Part shown: positions 35,906-47,142 of the stretch, in pieces
How the letters are laid out: each line of letters opens with the position of its first letter
How positions within the stretch are numbered: the first letter of the stretch is position 1
Made by a program: the position numbers and the translations under genes
Assembly: GCF_037042905.1 (NCBI RefSeq)
Contig: NC_087247.1
Coordinates: 60,225,920 to 60,289,919, forward strand
Reading direction: 5' to 3'
DNA length: 64,000 bases
Source: Lytechinus pictus
Taxonomy: Eukaryota > Echinodermata > Echinoidea > Temnopleuroida > Toxopneustidae
The notes under the pieces: model-generated
What the model was told of the DNA's origin: nothing
Database searches by the model: none
Seen by the model: the letters and a program-made list of their open reading frames with translations, nothing else

Positions 35906-36736
35906 ACGTAATTATGATTATTATTGTTATTATTAAAAGCACTGTTCACAAATCTATGTTCACATACATAGTCTTTTTACCAATCGTAAATGAATACATT
36001 GAATAGATCCTCCATAATAGGGGGTTATCGAATGCTAGATTACACAAAATCAGAGGAAATCAAATAGCATTTAGATTTCAAAAAAAGCTGAGTTTTTATT
36101 TTCCCTTTGTAATTAAATGATCAAACCTCAATTCCAGATTAATAGTAGATCAACCTTTTATTTTCTAATGCTTTATCTTTTTCTATACCGGCTCCCACGC
36201 GCCACTCCGGTAGGCTCGGTGCGCCACCATTTAAGTAGATGTATATAAATAATCTAATTAATTCTTATACTCCCTGATTTTACTTCTATTTTTAATCATT
36301 GAATGACTTTTTTGCTTTATGTTTGTCTATTTGCTTGTTTGTTTATGATCAGTCATATGTTATCTTTATATGTTGGGGACAAGCCCTTGATAGGCCCCGG
36401 GCCTTTGTTTGTCCCTCCACTTTTTAATATTCTGTTAATGTTCCGTACTCTGTTTATCCATTTGTGTTTTTTTTACCAAGTAAGTCTACATATTGTATTA
36501 TTCATTGTTCTTTGAATCACTTTTGTGCAATTTTGATGTATTTTTTATTGAATTGTGGAAATAAAATGAATTGAATTGAATTGAATTTGTAGCTCCAAAG
36601 CCCGCTCCGAGGACCCTCCTTTTTACAATAAGCCCGCTCCAAGGCCCCCCATTTTTTGTCTCGCCTGCGGTACACCCCTTCCACTTTTTTGGTCGAGTGC
36701 CCCCCTCCCCCCTCCCCCCCCCCCCGGGTCTTGCCC

Positions 36737-38013
36737 TCCCACCACCAACCCTTTTCCACTTCTGAAAACATCTTTGAAGATGTATACAGGAAAAACACAG
36801 ATTCTGTTTTGCAACTAAATTTAATGAATTTTCATATGAAAAGTAAAGAACCAAAACAGATTTTCCATTTGATTTAATACCTGTAAATGGAAAATCACTG
36901 TCCCTACAAACCTCACCATACAATTACAGAAATGGCAACACTACTGTAAGTTGTCTTTATCTGATTGGGGTCCATATTATGTAGAAGGTGAGCTATGTCA
37001 GCATACATGTACTGCAGTGAATGACCCCCCCCTCCCCCCACCACTACCCAGTGTCCCAAAGGAATCATATTTTGTTTTGTTCACCAATTCTAGCATATGA
37101 AAATTACTTGAAGTTGAAGACATCGAAACTGTTTTAGACAATTAGGCCCTATGTCCTGTACATGTATGCTCCCCTATCGTAAAAAATATACAGGAGTGCA
37201 TATTTAACCTAATGAAACATCTGCATTCAATCAAATGGGCATTATGATTAAATCATGAAAACTGCATGGATATAAACATTTATTTTAGAATGAATCATGT
37301 TGCTCATCTCAATGTTAAATAACTTTGATAAAATGTCAGGAAATCAGATTTGGCCAAAAAATAAAATTCTGCATGTCTCAGATTCTGTCCATAACCTTAC
37401 ATATCTGGTTAAAAATAAAAGAAATAATGGAGCAATGAGTGCTTACTTCAAGCTGTAAGCCTTTAAAAACAAATTTCTGGTAAAAATATTCCCAGCAAAA
37501 CATAGATTGTAGTCTCAGCGACTGAATTTAATCACATGTTCATGTCCCTAAATGAGATTGATTTTGATGTTAAACATGTATCCCTAAGGTAATGGCCTAA
37601 TGTATTTCTTGACTGCAAACACTATTCTGTCATTCCATATATCATGACCCACTTCATTCTCTAATTTCCCTTTTCAATAATAGAGAACAAACTCTTATGC
37701 TACATGTATACCCTTCTCATTGTTTGTGTGACATTCTACCTTGACATGAAAAGGTAGTTCAGAGTTTAAACCAAAAACATAGTCCCATCCATGGTCACCA
37801 ATAGATTCAAGGTTTACCACAAATCAAATCAATGTCAGCCTCTATATCTTTGAAGAACGAGTGAGTCAATAGGATAATTTCAAGTAAACATAATGTAAGC
37901 TACCCCCCCTCCCTTTTTTACTCACTCTGTCTCTCTCTCTCTCTCTCTTCCCCTCAAACTAATCAGATCATTGTCCAAATACATCTAGATCATAGGCAAG
38001 GATTTGGGCAGTC
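36737..38013. other. No gene recognised; TC microsatellite at 37928-37948
   Basis: AT-rich. A short minus-strand reading with an ATG and possible donor near 36880-36920 (MVRFVGTVIFHLQ) is too weak to call. C runs lie at 37026-37040 and 37902, and a (TC)n tract at about 37928. Confidence 0.35.
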
Positions 38014-38017
38014 TTAA

Positions 38018-39677
38018 AGGACAAGTCTTTTTTAATTAAAAGAGAAAAATCCAACAAACATAACACAAAAAATGTCATCAAAATCGGATGTAAAATAAGA
38101 AAGTTTTGACATTTTAAAGTTTTGCTTAATTTCACAAAACAGTTGTATGCACATCCTGGTCGGTATGCAAATGAGGAGACTGATGACGTCACCCACTCAC
38201 TATTTCTTTTGTATTTTATTATATGAAATATTCTAATTTTCTCCTCATTGTCAAGTGATACACCAATTAATTCCTCCCTGAACATGTGGAAATAGCATTG
38301 TTTAATACTATATGGTTCAGTCAAGTTGGTCCTTATCAGGGTCGGAATTACACGGGGGCGACGGGCGATTTTGCCCCCATGACAGCCCAAATCGCCCCTA
38401 AAAATTATCAAATCCCAATGCTTTGGGGCGACTATTTATTTCAGAATCGCCCCAATAAAATACCATCAACAATGTAAAAAAATACTTCACATATAATTAC
38501 GTTCTCCGGCGGCGGAGCAAGCGCATCTTTTATATCGCCCTTGCCAGCTTTAAGTTGAACGGTCGATGCAATATCCGAGCCTTCCGTAACACCGGAAGCT
38601 TTGCGATTGTAAATAAACGTGCAATGCAATATGGGATGCGGAGTACGCATAGTCTTTAGCACGGGGTTTTTAGAATTGTTGACGCACTTGCTGCATGGCT
38701 TATGTACATGTACGCGTGCACGATTAGACTGCACAGCTGGTAACGAGACCACATGCATCGTACGGTATATTATGTGTACTAGGCATGCACAGAATTGTAT
38801 GCGATCAGCTGGTGGTTGTGACAGCGCTGATTATCGACATCGTCGAGTCGGAGTGCGAGATGGATAAGTTTCTAATTCGAGTTCAATTCCAATTTCATAA
38901 TTCCACCAATGCTGCCAATGGTTAAACATTGGCAGCATTGATGGAAATCATCATCATGGAATTATGAATTTGGTGCAGCACTGCAGCTTGATTGGGTGTG
39001 CCTTAACAGCATCATTGATCTGCTAAGCTGGATATGTTACTCTAATAGCCACTCATTCAACTGCTCATCACTATATCACTCAGGGCTGATATCACTATTC
39101 AAAGTTGAGACAAAACTAAAGAATAAACAAGCCTGGACATTCATATATGGTGAACACCTTTCTTTAATATCATATATGTGATCTTTGAGTCTATTTGAAC
39201 AAATCCTCAACCAAAATGCAAACTTACATGTAAACAGTAATTACAGTTAAAAATGTTCTGAGCTTTTAGGCGTCACAGTGAGTCTCGGAATGTGAAAAGG
39301 TAATTGCTGATATGCGATTAAAAAATTAGCCCCATGAATTAGAAAATAGCCCCAAGATATTCAGTGGTAGCCCCAATGTAAAAAAAAAGTAGCCCCTAAA
39401 AAAAAAAAAATTCCTACCCTGGTCATTATTGTCAAATCTATAAAAAATGAAATATTGTATAATTCAAACAATAAAAAACAAAAGAAATAGTGAGTGATGG
39501 ACATCATCGACTGACTCACCTAGTTGTGCATATCACTGTTTTGTGAAAAATAAGCAAACTTTAAAATGTCATAACTTTCTTATTTTACATCCGATTTTGA
39601 TGAAATTTACAGCACTATGCTTGTTTGATTTTTCTCTATTTATTCAAGTCAGCATTTTCCTGGGGTGGACTTGACCT
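38018..39677. mobile_element. TTAA-flanked MITE, same family as 8370-8916, copy 3, split
   Basis: The left TTAA is at 38014-38017 and the left end is aggacaagtc; the right end near 39677 (gtggacttgacctgtaa) is mutated. The two halves, 38018-38336 and 39430-39677, join correctly at 'ggtccttat' and 'attgtcaaatctat'. The gap is filled by a hAT-like element. Confidence 0.8.
38337..39421. mobile_element. hAT-like element (1085 bp) inside the MITE
   Basis: Left end CAGGGTCGGAATTAC; right end reversed CAGGGTAGGAATTTT. The 8 bp gtccttat precedes it (38329-38336) and gtcattat follows (39422-39429), one mismatch. The ends contain 'cgcccc'/'gcccc' repeats. An internal 38895-38970 palindrome (accaatgctgccaatg and its mirror) is visible. 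No transposase frame is recognised. Confidence 0.75.
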
Positions 39678-39681
39678 GTAA

Positions 39682-40026
39682 AAATGCTTAGTTACTTTTC
39701 TAATCTGGTTCTTTCTCTTTTGAAGGAGTAAGCCCTACGCTATTTCATTTGTTTTAATTGGGTTTAAATCATGGCCATGCAGGTTGGACATGCTAGGTCA
39801 GATAGACCTACAGCTGATTAATTATAATCAAATTTACACAAATTTGACCAGCTGTAGGCCTGGGTCAAACAATCAAACCAGTGGACATTGGAAAAATACT
39901 TATTTAAAGTGAAAATGCAGGGTTCATATTCTTCATATCGAATAGTCCTACATGTATCAAAGCCTATAGATTTAGCCTAAACTCTTTTCCCATTATCAAA
40001 ACAGACACACAAATTAAGCCCATTGC
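39682..40026. other. No gene recognised
   Basis: Unique-looking AT-rich spacer between two MITEs. It includes a short imperfect inverse pair, cagctgattaattataatc and its partner accagctg, around 39820-39860. Confidence 0.3.
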
Positions 40027-40030
40027 TTAA

Positions 40031-40425
40031 AGAGAAATTCCAGTAGTTGCAGTTAACACTGATTTCATTAGAAAGTCTGTAAAACCAGGCTTAATTGTCA
40101 GTATATCATCGAGGATCTAGATCTGGTACAGTTACATAAACTGAACTTTGTGAAATCTTGAAATCTACGCTGAAAAATGTTGAGACTGAACTTCCCCAAC
40201 ACAGATAAGCGCACGTGAGACAGTGTATAATTATTGCTTTGAGCGTCGGGCACGACGCTCTACCCGAATCCTGTGCTTATTTGCTGATTTCTCAGCAATT
40301 ACACAATTTCTTCCAGAATCCTTTGGCACATGCGTTTTATTTATACAAACAGACACTTTGGTGGTCATTTCATTGGATTCTGTACGAACTCATTTTGATA
40401 TCGTTACCAAAGCTAGCATTTACCT
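40031..40425. mobile_element. TTAA-flanked short element
   Basis: TTAA at 40027-40030 and 40426-40429. The ends agagaaattccag and ctagcatttacct are imperfectly inverse. Two overlapping plus-strand frames (40215-40472, 40223-40429) run through it without a recognisable domain. From 40430 to 40862 I recognise nothing. Confidence 0.6.
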
Positions 40426-40865
40426 TTAAACTTCATTATTCTCCAGATGGTACTATACATGTAACTATATAGCAGCCTGCTGATCTGCTCATATATCAAT
40501 ATATGAATAAATATTTTCCTAAGTAATATATATTGAAACACAGATCTGATCGTGGAGATACAGATATTACTCTGTTTCAGACAATATAACCAGCACAATT
40601 ACACTCACCCTGTTTAATTTCTATATTTCTTTTTTATTAAATCATACTCTAGTATTTACTAGCACTCTCATAATGAAATTTTGTTTCAATAAGACTTTAG
40701 ATAAAGGTCTAGGGTTTCAACCTCAAGTGTAATCACACCAAATACTTTTAATTAATGTGCAGTGCAACTCTATGCACAAATGCCAAAAAAAACACAATTC
40801 CTTGGTGTTAGTTACATAATCTTCCTAAAAACCTATGAAACTATGGTGATCAGAAAAGCAATTTA

Positions 40866-41332
40866 GGGTGTGTTCAATGTCGGTTTCCAAATTTAAACGG
40901 AAACATGGATTATGATTGAAAACATGATTAAAATTCAATGTCCACTATTCCCGGTCGTAAAAGTAAACGTCTTTCAAATCACGATTCGGAGGAAAATTAA
41001 ACGTCGAAAAAGATGCTTTTGTAAACACGATCAGCTAAAATTTTCAACCTTGAGCATCGCGAATGCGACATTGAACACAATTGCATTTTGAAACGTCTTT
41101 AAATTTGCTCTCGCAGTAGAAGCCTACACAAACAGTTGTCATTACTGACCTTTGCGCTAACGAAAGCGGGAAATTATTTTAAATATGATCAACATATACA
41201 TGTAAACTGCTTTATACTTTCGACACTGAACGGTGCACCGCTGATCGTGTTTGTGTTCGGTGGTATGGAATTGAGTTTTCAATCATGATTCATATTGCTG
41301 TTTAAATTTGAAAATTGACATTGAACACACCC
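40866..41332. mobile_element. Harbinger-like MITE with TTA target duplication
   Basis: Left end GGGTGTGTTCAATGTC, then gtttccaaatttaaac; the right end reads gtttaaatttgaaaattg, then gacattgaacacaccc. TTA occurs at 40863-40865 and 41333-41335. A 3 bp TTA/TAA duplication with GGG-starting ends fits PIF/Harbinger. The interior has no transposase. Confidence 0.8.
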
Positions 41333-41335
41333 TTA

Positions 41336-41528
41336 GATGCAGGACTTCCAGGATTTGTTGGCCTCTTACCCAAGGGAGAGTCGAGGAAATCCATTCAATT
41401 ATGATAAGCTATGAAAAAGGTTTGACGGAGGCTGGATTCTATTCAATTACGACCCAATTGAAGGTGACAGCAGATCATGCTGCGTCAGACACCTACAAAA
41501 ATAATGGCCAAAATGTTGACCTAGCAAG
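41336..41528 (+). other. Possible exon (weak)
   Basis: The frame reads ISYEKGLTEAGFYSITTQL and KVTADHAASDTYKNNGQN, followed by GCAAG|gtatgt, a good donor. The FYSITTQLKVTAD...DTY segment is faintly like the E-F strands of an Ig-type domain, but the usual Cys is absent. The upstream part of the same interval reads better in another frame, so it may be a frameshifted relic. Downstream from 41580 a dispersed repeat (gggcccgtattccaaaaac) begins. Confidence 0.2.
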
Positions 41529-41781
41529 GTATGTCAGTTTAGGATTCTGTAGACTGTTGTCCAAGGGGAGGGTACCTGGGCCCGTATTCCAAAAACGAGA
41601 TAAGCATGCCTAAGTCGAAAAGGGCTTTGTCTTATTTTTGGCTAAGAATTTTGTCTAAGAATTCTGCTATTTTTTTGCACATCTAAGACAGATTTAGGAT
41701 GTATGGCTAAGTTACTTTTCTTATATATCTGAGCCTTTATTCAATAAATACTCATGGCTAAGAATTTTGCCTAAGCTTTAA

Positions 41782-42520
41782 AGGGGAATCCTACCCAAAT
41801 AAAAAATTGTGTTTAGAGGAAAAAGAAAAATCAGACAAGTTGATATACAGTTTGAACAATATCGGACAAACAGTAAGAAAGTTATGAATTTTTAAAAGTT
41901 GTAAAAATCGGTAAGCACCTGTGGAGACTTCATATTGGCCTCATTTGTGATGCCATAATGATGTAATTGTAAGGCAAGAACTACTGGTACTCTCATATGC
42001 TTTTCACACTGCACATTTTTCCCTTAACCCCAGGAAATTGGTGGGGCTAAGGGGGGTCTTATCCCCACCAATTTCCCGGGGTTAAGCTTATCCCACTTCG
42101 TTTTCACACTACGTTAGCAAAGTGGGCTAGCACGGTAAATAGTACGGTACTATCTGGCCCTGCAAAAAAGCAGGGTTAGCCGGCTTATTGTGGTGCTACC
42201 ACAATTGCGGTGCTAAGAGATGCAGTGTGAAACGAAACAGGGCTAAGCATTAGCCAATCACAGAAGTCGAAATTGCGCGTTAATCGCGCTCTGTATGGTA
42301 AAATCATCAATATTTATGAGCTGTGAGATTGCCCGGGGTTAAGGCGTTAACCCCGGCTAAGCAAATAGTACGAGGTTAAGACAGTGTGAATCGAAAAAAA
42401 GATAGTATGGGGTTAAGGAAATGCAGTGTGAAAAGCATATCACACTTACTCCAATAAAATGGCTAAAAAAAAAAATTAAAAAATTAACTTCAAATTATAT
42501 TTTCTTTCATCAGGACGTAT
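41782..42520. mobile_element. TTAA-type MITE, right end not found, split by another insertion
   Basis: TTAA at 41778-41781, then aggggaatcctaccc; the wording ('tcggacaaacagtaagaaag') is like the element at 5440-6028. The right terminal repeat was not found. The element is interrupted at 41999-42436. Confidence 0.5.
41999..42436. mobile_element. Inverted-repeat element inside the truncated MITE
   Basis: Left end gcttttcacactgcac, then cccttaacccc; the right end mirrors it: ggggttaaggaaatgcag, then tgtgaaaagc. Flanking sequence is atat on both sides, so the target duplication is short (AT or ATAT). Inside is another inverse pair, aggaaattggtggggc and ccccaccaatttccc near 42030-42080. No ORF is present. 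The class is uncertain; the ISL2EU type (2 bp AT) is one option. Confidence 0.7.
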
Positions 42521-42734
42521 AATGTTATGCTACCTGGGTTATATTTTGAAAGAAGAAATATCACACACATCAACCATGTCAACGGACTAGCTGCATTTTC
42601 TGCCAACCACATTGTTAGCAAGAATTCTGGCAGAACATATTTCATGTCCTACTTAGAAACTACTGCACGTGCAGGGTAAAACCCCTGATCAGTAGTTTCT
42701 TGCTGCTATTGCAGAGAAAAACTCGAAATTTGAC

Positions 42735-43642
42735 GTGTCCAAAGGACACAGATGCCCCCGCTTAACGCGATCAGAAATTCATTTAATATGATTGAACTTG
42801 ATATCATGCAGAAACCAATATGCATATATACAATATAATGAACAAATTTAGACCTTTGAACCATCTCGCATATATGAGCTGTGACCTTTTAACTCCGAAT
42901 TCGAACTTAGCCAGTATTTTGGTGTCATCTACCTACACACCCACATTTTTTAAATCTATTGAATATTTCATAAGTTATCATGCAGAAATGAACTCGCATA
43001 TTTAATGAGCTTTGACCTTTGACCTGCGGATTTTGAATTCAAACTGAGCCTGTATTTTGGTGTCATTTACCTACAAACCAAAATTATTTAAAATCCATTA
43101 AATATTTGTAGAGTTATTGCACGGAAACCAACTCGCATATTTAATGAGCTGTGACCTTTTACCTTTGAACTGCGGACTCCGAATTCAAACTTAGCCTGTA
43201 TTTTGGTTTCATCTACCTACACACCAAAATTATTTAAAATCCATTGAATATTTTACGAGTTATTGCGCGGAAACCAACTCGCAGATTTAATGAGCTGTGA
43301 CCTTTGACCTGCAGACTCCAAATTCGATCTTAGCCTGTATTTTGGTGTCATCTACCTACACACCAAATTTTTTTAAAATCCATTAAATATTTTTCAAGTT
43401 ATTGCGCGGAAACCAACTCGAATACTTAATTAGCTGTGACCTTTGACCTTTGATCTACGGACTCCGAATTCGAACTTAGTCTGTATTTTGGTGTCATCTA
43501 CCTATACACCAAATTTTTTTTAAATCCACTAAATATTTTTTGAGTTATTGCGCGGAAACCAAATGGGGGACGGACGTACGGACAGACGGAAGGACAGGGG
43601 CAATGCTTCATGCCCCCTCCGGACTTCGTCTGTGGGGGCATA
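42735..43642 (+). mobile_element. Satellite-core element with 3' hairpin (family D)
   Basis: Subterminal atgcccccgc at 42752 is matched by the 3' hairpin ATGCCCCC...GGGGGCAT at about 43610-43641. The core is five or so ~145 bp units containing agctgtgacctttgacc, ttagcctgtattttggtg and attgcgcggaaaccaac. Just before the hairpin is a gacggacgtacggacagacgg spacer broken by variants. The architecture is the same as family A. Confidence 0.7.
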
Positions 43643-44195
43643 ACAAATGCACGTGCAGTGCAGAGTAAAACCCTTGATCAGGGGTTTTATTCTAGCTTAC
43701 GCAGAGTAAAAACCCCTGTTCAGGGATTTAGGGGTATTTTGGAACACTTCGCCTTCCATAAGAGTTCTACTTTTCAGTTCAGATTGGAGAGTGGAGCAGG
43801 AGCAAAATTCTCTGGAGTGCAAACAATTTCCTCACATCACTGAATGTGAGGGGAAAAGATCTAGGCCTTTATTTAATGTATACTAAAATGATGCTCCAGT
43901 GCCAATTTCTGCAAAGTTACACATTTCCCAACATGAACCAAATTCTTTGTAATTTATTCAGTTGGTGGACTACTCATACTGTACAAACATTAAGTAGGAC
44001 AAACAAAAAACAAAAAAACCAACAAGATAGCCATTTTATATGCATAAAATACATTTCATAAATTCATACCAAGGAATAATCCAAGAACAGGTTACGTTAT
44101 AAATTCATCAATAATCACCCCATCTTAAGACTCTCTTTTTTTAAAAACTGACACAGATGGATTAAAGGAAACTAAAGCCCAAGATAAGAAGCAAC

Positions 44196-47142
44196 CATAG
44201 AGATGTATACTAATTACGCTAGAGTGCGGAGTCGCCATAGGCGCGCGTACTTAACGTCTGTGATTGCGCGGAGCGTGGTCGGCCATTGCTCGATAGGTCT
44301 AGATTCGCAAAAGTACCCGGATGTACCCATAGCTCGTACGTTGTAACGCTGAGAAAAGGGATGCTGTCTCCGGCTTTTATCTTGAAGAAAGGAATCCAAC
44401 CTCATTACAATTGAAAATATGAAAGACAAATTGTATCTCAATAAACTATTAGTGTGATTACATGGGAATTCTGCTATTAATTTGTCTTTTTATCTGGATT
44501 CTCGGGATGAAATTCTCTATACAGTGCATTTACGATTACCTGCCACTGATGCCTATTAGGCCTATAGATAATAATATATAACAGTATTGATAATATGACA
44601 TAAATAAGTAGAAAAAAATAAAACATACAACATTAAAAGTAAATGTTGACAATCATTTCAAAAGACAGTGAATTAGCCCATCTTCTCCGGACTTCCCTAT
44701 CTTTGGCTTTAATGATACATCATCCTTTGGCACATTCCTTCGTCCACATGATTCCATGTTCTCATGACCAATTTTCTTATGATGGATATAATTTTGTAAA
44801 TTTAATTCATTTCAACTCTATTCGTTTCACTTCACCTCAATTCATTTTTTTTTCATTCAAACATAATACAAAGTAATATATATCGGATAGGCCCTACAAT
44901 TTTACAGATGAATATTCTTATCTCGTAAAAAAAACCAGTAGGCCTACAAAAATTGAGCATAATGACCAACTGCATGCATGAAACTTGCATTAATTTGTAT
45001 GAAGTATTATACAAGTTTGTTTTAAATGTACAATAATTTGTATAAGTGTTTTGATCTTTGATTACTATTTTATTAGCAAGTATAGAGTATTTAAAGGGCA
45101 TCTTATTAATTTTACATCATGGTGAGCCTCCCGTTACACCATCAATGGTAAAACTATATTGGGTTTTCAGTGCACTTGTTAATTTTTTTTCTCATAGGAA
45201 CATGATAAATTCCCTAAATCTGCAGGCCTATATCGCACCGAAAATGAAATTGTTCAAAAATTGTTGCTTTTAATACCCTTCTATTTAAGTTAGAATCGGT
45301 TTATTTCATTCGCTTTTTAGGGGGTGGGGTGTAATTAAAGTGACATACGCACCCGGAAGAAAATTCACAATCAAAATAAAAGTATACAAGTACAGGGGGC
45401 TCGACTGGACCCCTCCCTGACAGGTATCACTTGAGGTTAAAATTAGGATCACTCAACAGCCAACAATAATTGTATTATCTTATTCCAAGTATTTGTCAGT
45501 TTTACAATAGGCCTATTATTGCTTTTAATATGTTTGGTTTTTGTACTCACAATTTTGCAAAACTTTTTTATTTTAAGTTTTATTAAGATTGCAATAGATG
45601 TATCTCAGGATATTTGTTATCAATTGGTTTTATACACTCAGTTGTGGTAATAATATTCTTTGTAGTATAGTACAAATTATAATTATAACTCACTCCCGCT
45701 CTGTTTCTTCTCCTCTCCTCCTTCTTCCATACCTTAATTATTATTCGATCCTTGATTTGTTCACATAATTTGTCAAATCAAAGGATTAAACACCAGCGAT
45801 ATGTCAACAGAGTATTTCAGCCGATCAGTATATTATTTCAGCCGGGGGGGGGGGGGGTCAAATCTAGATTTTCCAGAAAATCAAAGAGAAACTCTTTTAT
45901 GTTGCGTTAAACACGTATTGTAATTTGTTTATCATGTTATTTGCAAGGCAATACTGTAAACATAATTTCCCCCATTAGGCCTCCTGTACATTACAAAATT
46001 GTACAACTGCATGCGCGTTTTTGATATGCAAATTTTGCTGTCAACAAACGTTTCTACATTGATTTGCACTTAAGAAAGTAATTAAAATGATCTGATGGTT
46101 GCCAACATTGGAAATCTAAATCATATAACTTATAGATTCATCAATTAACTGGACCAATGCGTAAATCATTTTCAAATATTATCAATAAAAAGTAATTTTA
46201 TGACTCACGAGTTATTGTGATGACGGTTACATCGACATAAATCCATGGGGAAAAGGAGTTATGCCCATATGATTTCTATGGGTAGATCTATACATGTATA
46301 TATGGAAAATAAATTATAACAAATATTCTAAAAAATGAAGAAATAAATTATCAGCATCATGGTTATTATGAAACTACTTGAAAAAATGCAATTGTGTTTT
46401 TTATCAATATTGTGTCTCAGATCAGGCGCAGATCCAGTATTTTCCAAAAGGGGGAGCCGGGGGTGGATAATTCAAGGGGGGGGGTACACTTGTGTTTTAA
46501 CGGCATTTAACATTACAAATTTTAACTGTGCCTCTCAAAATTGGGGAAGGGGTACAAGCCGGCTCTGCCCCCTCACCCTTAGATCCGCCAGTGTCTCATA
46601 TGCATTAGACACTGTTATATGGCCTGTAGGCCAAGTTAGGCTTTCCTGACTAAATTTCTGAGGTCAACTTGAACACCATGTTAAATTTGTTAATCAGGAC
46701 TCCCTAGAACAATATGCCCAGGCCTACATGTTATTTCTAATATTCATCCCTTCCAAATCTTTAGAAAATACCAGTCACATTAGTGTATCGAAATGTTATG
46801 ACCAAAGCAAAAACAATTGGGGATGTATATTATTGGCCTGTATAGGCCTATTATGCGCTATTGATATTCCTATATAGGCATTTTTGTTCTCAGTTTCGTT
46901 AGATTTTTTGTTGATTTAAACTGTAATTCTGTACATTCAATACTATTTAACTTTTCCATTTGCTTTCGCGCTCATATGTCATCATTTTGTTCCGTTTATG
47001 TGCTATCACAGTACATGCCCCATAGGTAATGTACGCGCATGGCAGGCTGCGAAGACCTATCGAGTAATGGCGGCCGGTCTCCGCGTAATCACAGCGATTT
47101 GACGAAGTACGCCCTCTAGCGTTATTAGTATATATCTCTATG
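44196..47142. mobile_element. 2.9 kb hAT-like element with 8 bp target duplication
   Basis: Left end CATAGAGATGTATACTAAT, then tacgctagag; the right end mirrors it with two mismatches. The 8 bp gaagcaac flanks both ends (44188-44195, 47143-47150). Inverse similarity extends further inward (ccattgctcgataggtct near 44283 versus its mirror near 47060). I found no intact transposase; short frames such as 45058-45273 have no recognisable motif. It contains the 171 bp MITE at 46423-46593. Confidence 0.8.
46423..46593. mobile_element. 171 bp hAT-like MITE
   Basis: Left end CAGGCGCAGATCC; right end AGATCCGCCAGTG, inverse with small differences. Flanks tctcagat (46415-46422) and tctcatat (46594-46601) match 7 of 8. 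It is G/C-run rich internally. It is the innermost level of a three-level nest. Confidence 0.75.

Larger units (their letters stand above)
33858..36226. mobile_element. Probable hAT-like relic carrying further insertions
   Basis: The left end at 33859 (cagccattctcaatta…gcgccaaatttcttgttgag) has the CAG..GTTCTCAA look of hAT ends. The right part (36185-36226) reads ggctcccacgcgccact and ggtgcgccacc. I could not find a clean 8 bp duplication, so class and borders are uncertain. What is clear is that the LINE coding sequence is interrupted here and resumes at 36227. The interval contains the elements at 33990-34563, 34568-35523 and 35696-35905. Confidence 0.45.
30844..36584 (+). mobile_element. 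CR1/Jockey-like LINE with target duplication, itself interrupted
   Basis: Flanked by the 8 bp atttgtag at 30836-30843 and 36585-36592. The body is 30844-33857 (endonuclease and RT) plus 36227-36584 (last codons and 3' UTR). At the junction LSR (33850) is continued in the same sense at 36227 by FK, stop, MYINNLIN. The 3' end is short repeats of gaatt rather than poly-A, as in CR1/L2-type elements. There is no ORF1, so it is 5' truncated or of a family without one. The interval 33858-36226 is foreign. Confidence 0.85.
30403..36728. mobile_element. Poly-G-ended inverted-repeat element, split by a LINE
   Basis: The left part 30403-30843 begins CC plus an 18 bp run of G, then cactcagtatataatg. 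It contains repeats of 'ccgctccaaagcatagc' and 'ccgttccaaggaccccc'. The right part 36585-36728 continues with 'ccgctccgaggaccct' and 'cccgctccaaggcccc' and ends tcgagtgcccc, a C tract and GGG. The 8 bp tcttgccc flanks both sides (30395-30402 and 36729-36736). The two parts together form one ~585 bp element; everything between is later insertion. Confidence 0.8.

Noticed and set aside
36498..36923. 141-codon minus-strand ORF with Gly/Arg-rich middle
   Set aside because: The middle is the translation of the poly-C end of the element that finishes at 36728.
42735..43642. CRISPR-like or regular array
   Set aside because: Units are ~145 bp, diverged and contiguous without unique spacers; it is a satellite core of a mobile element in eukaryotic DNA.
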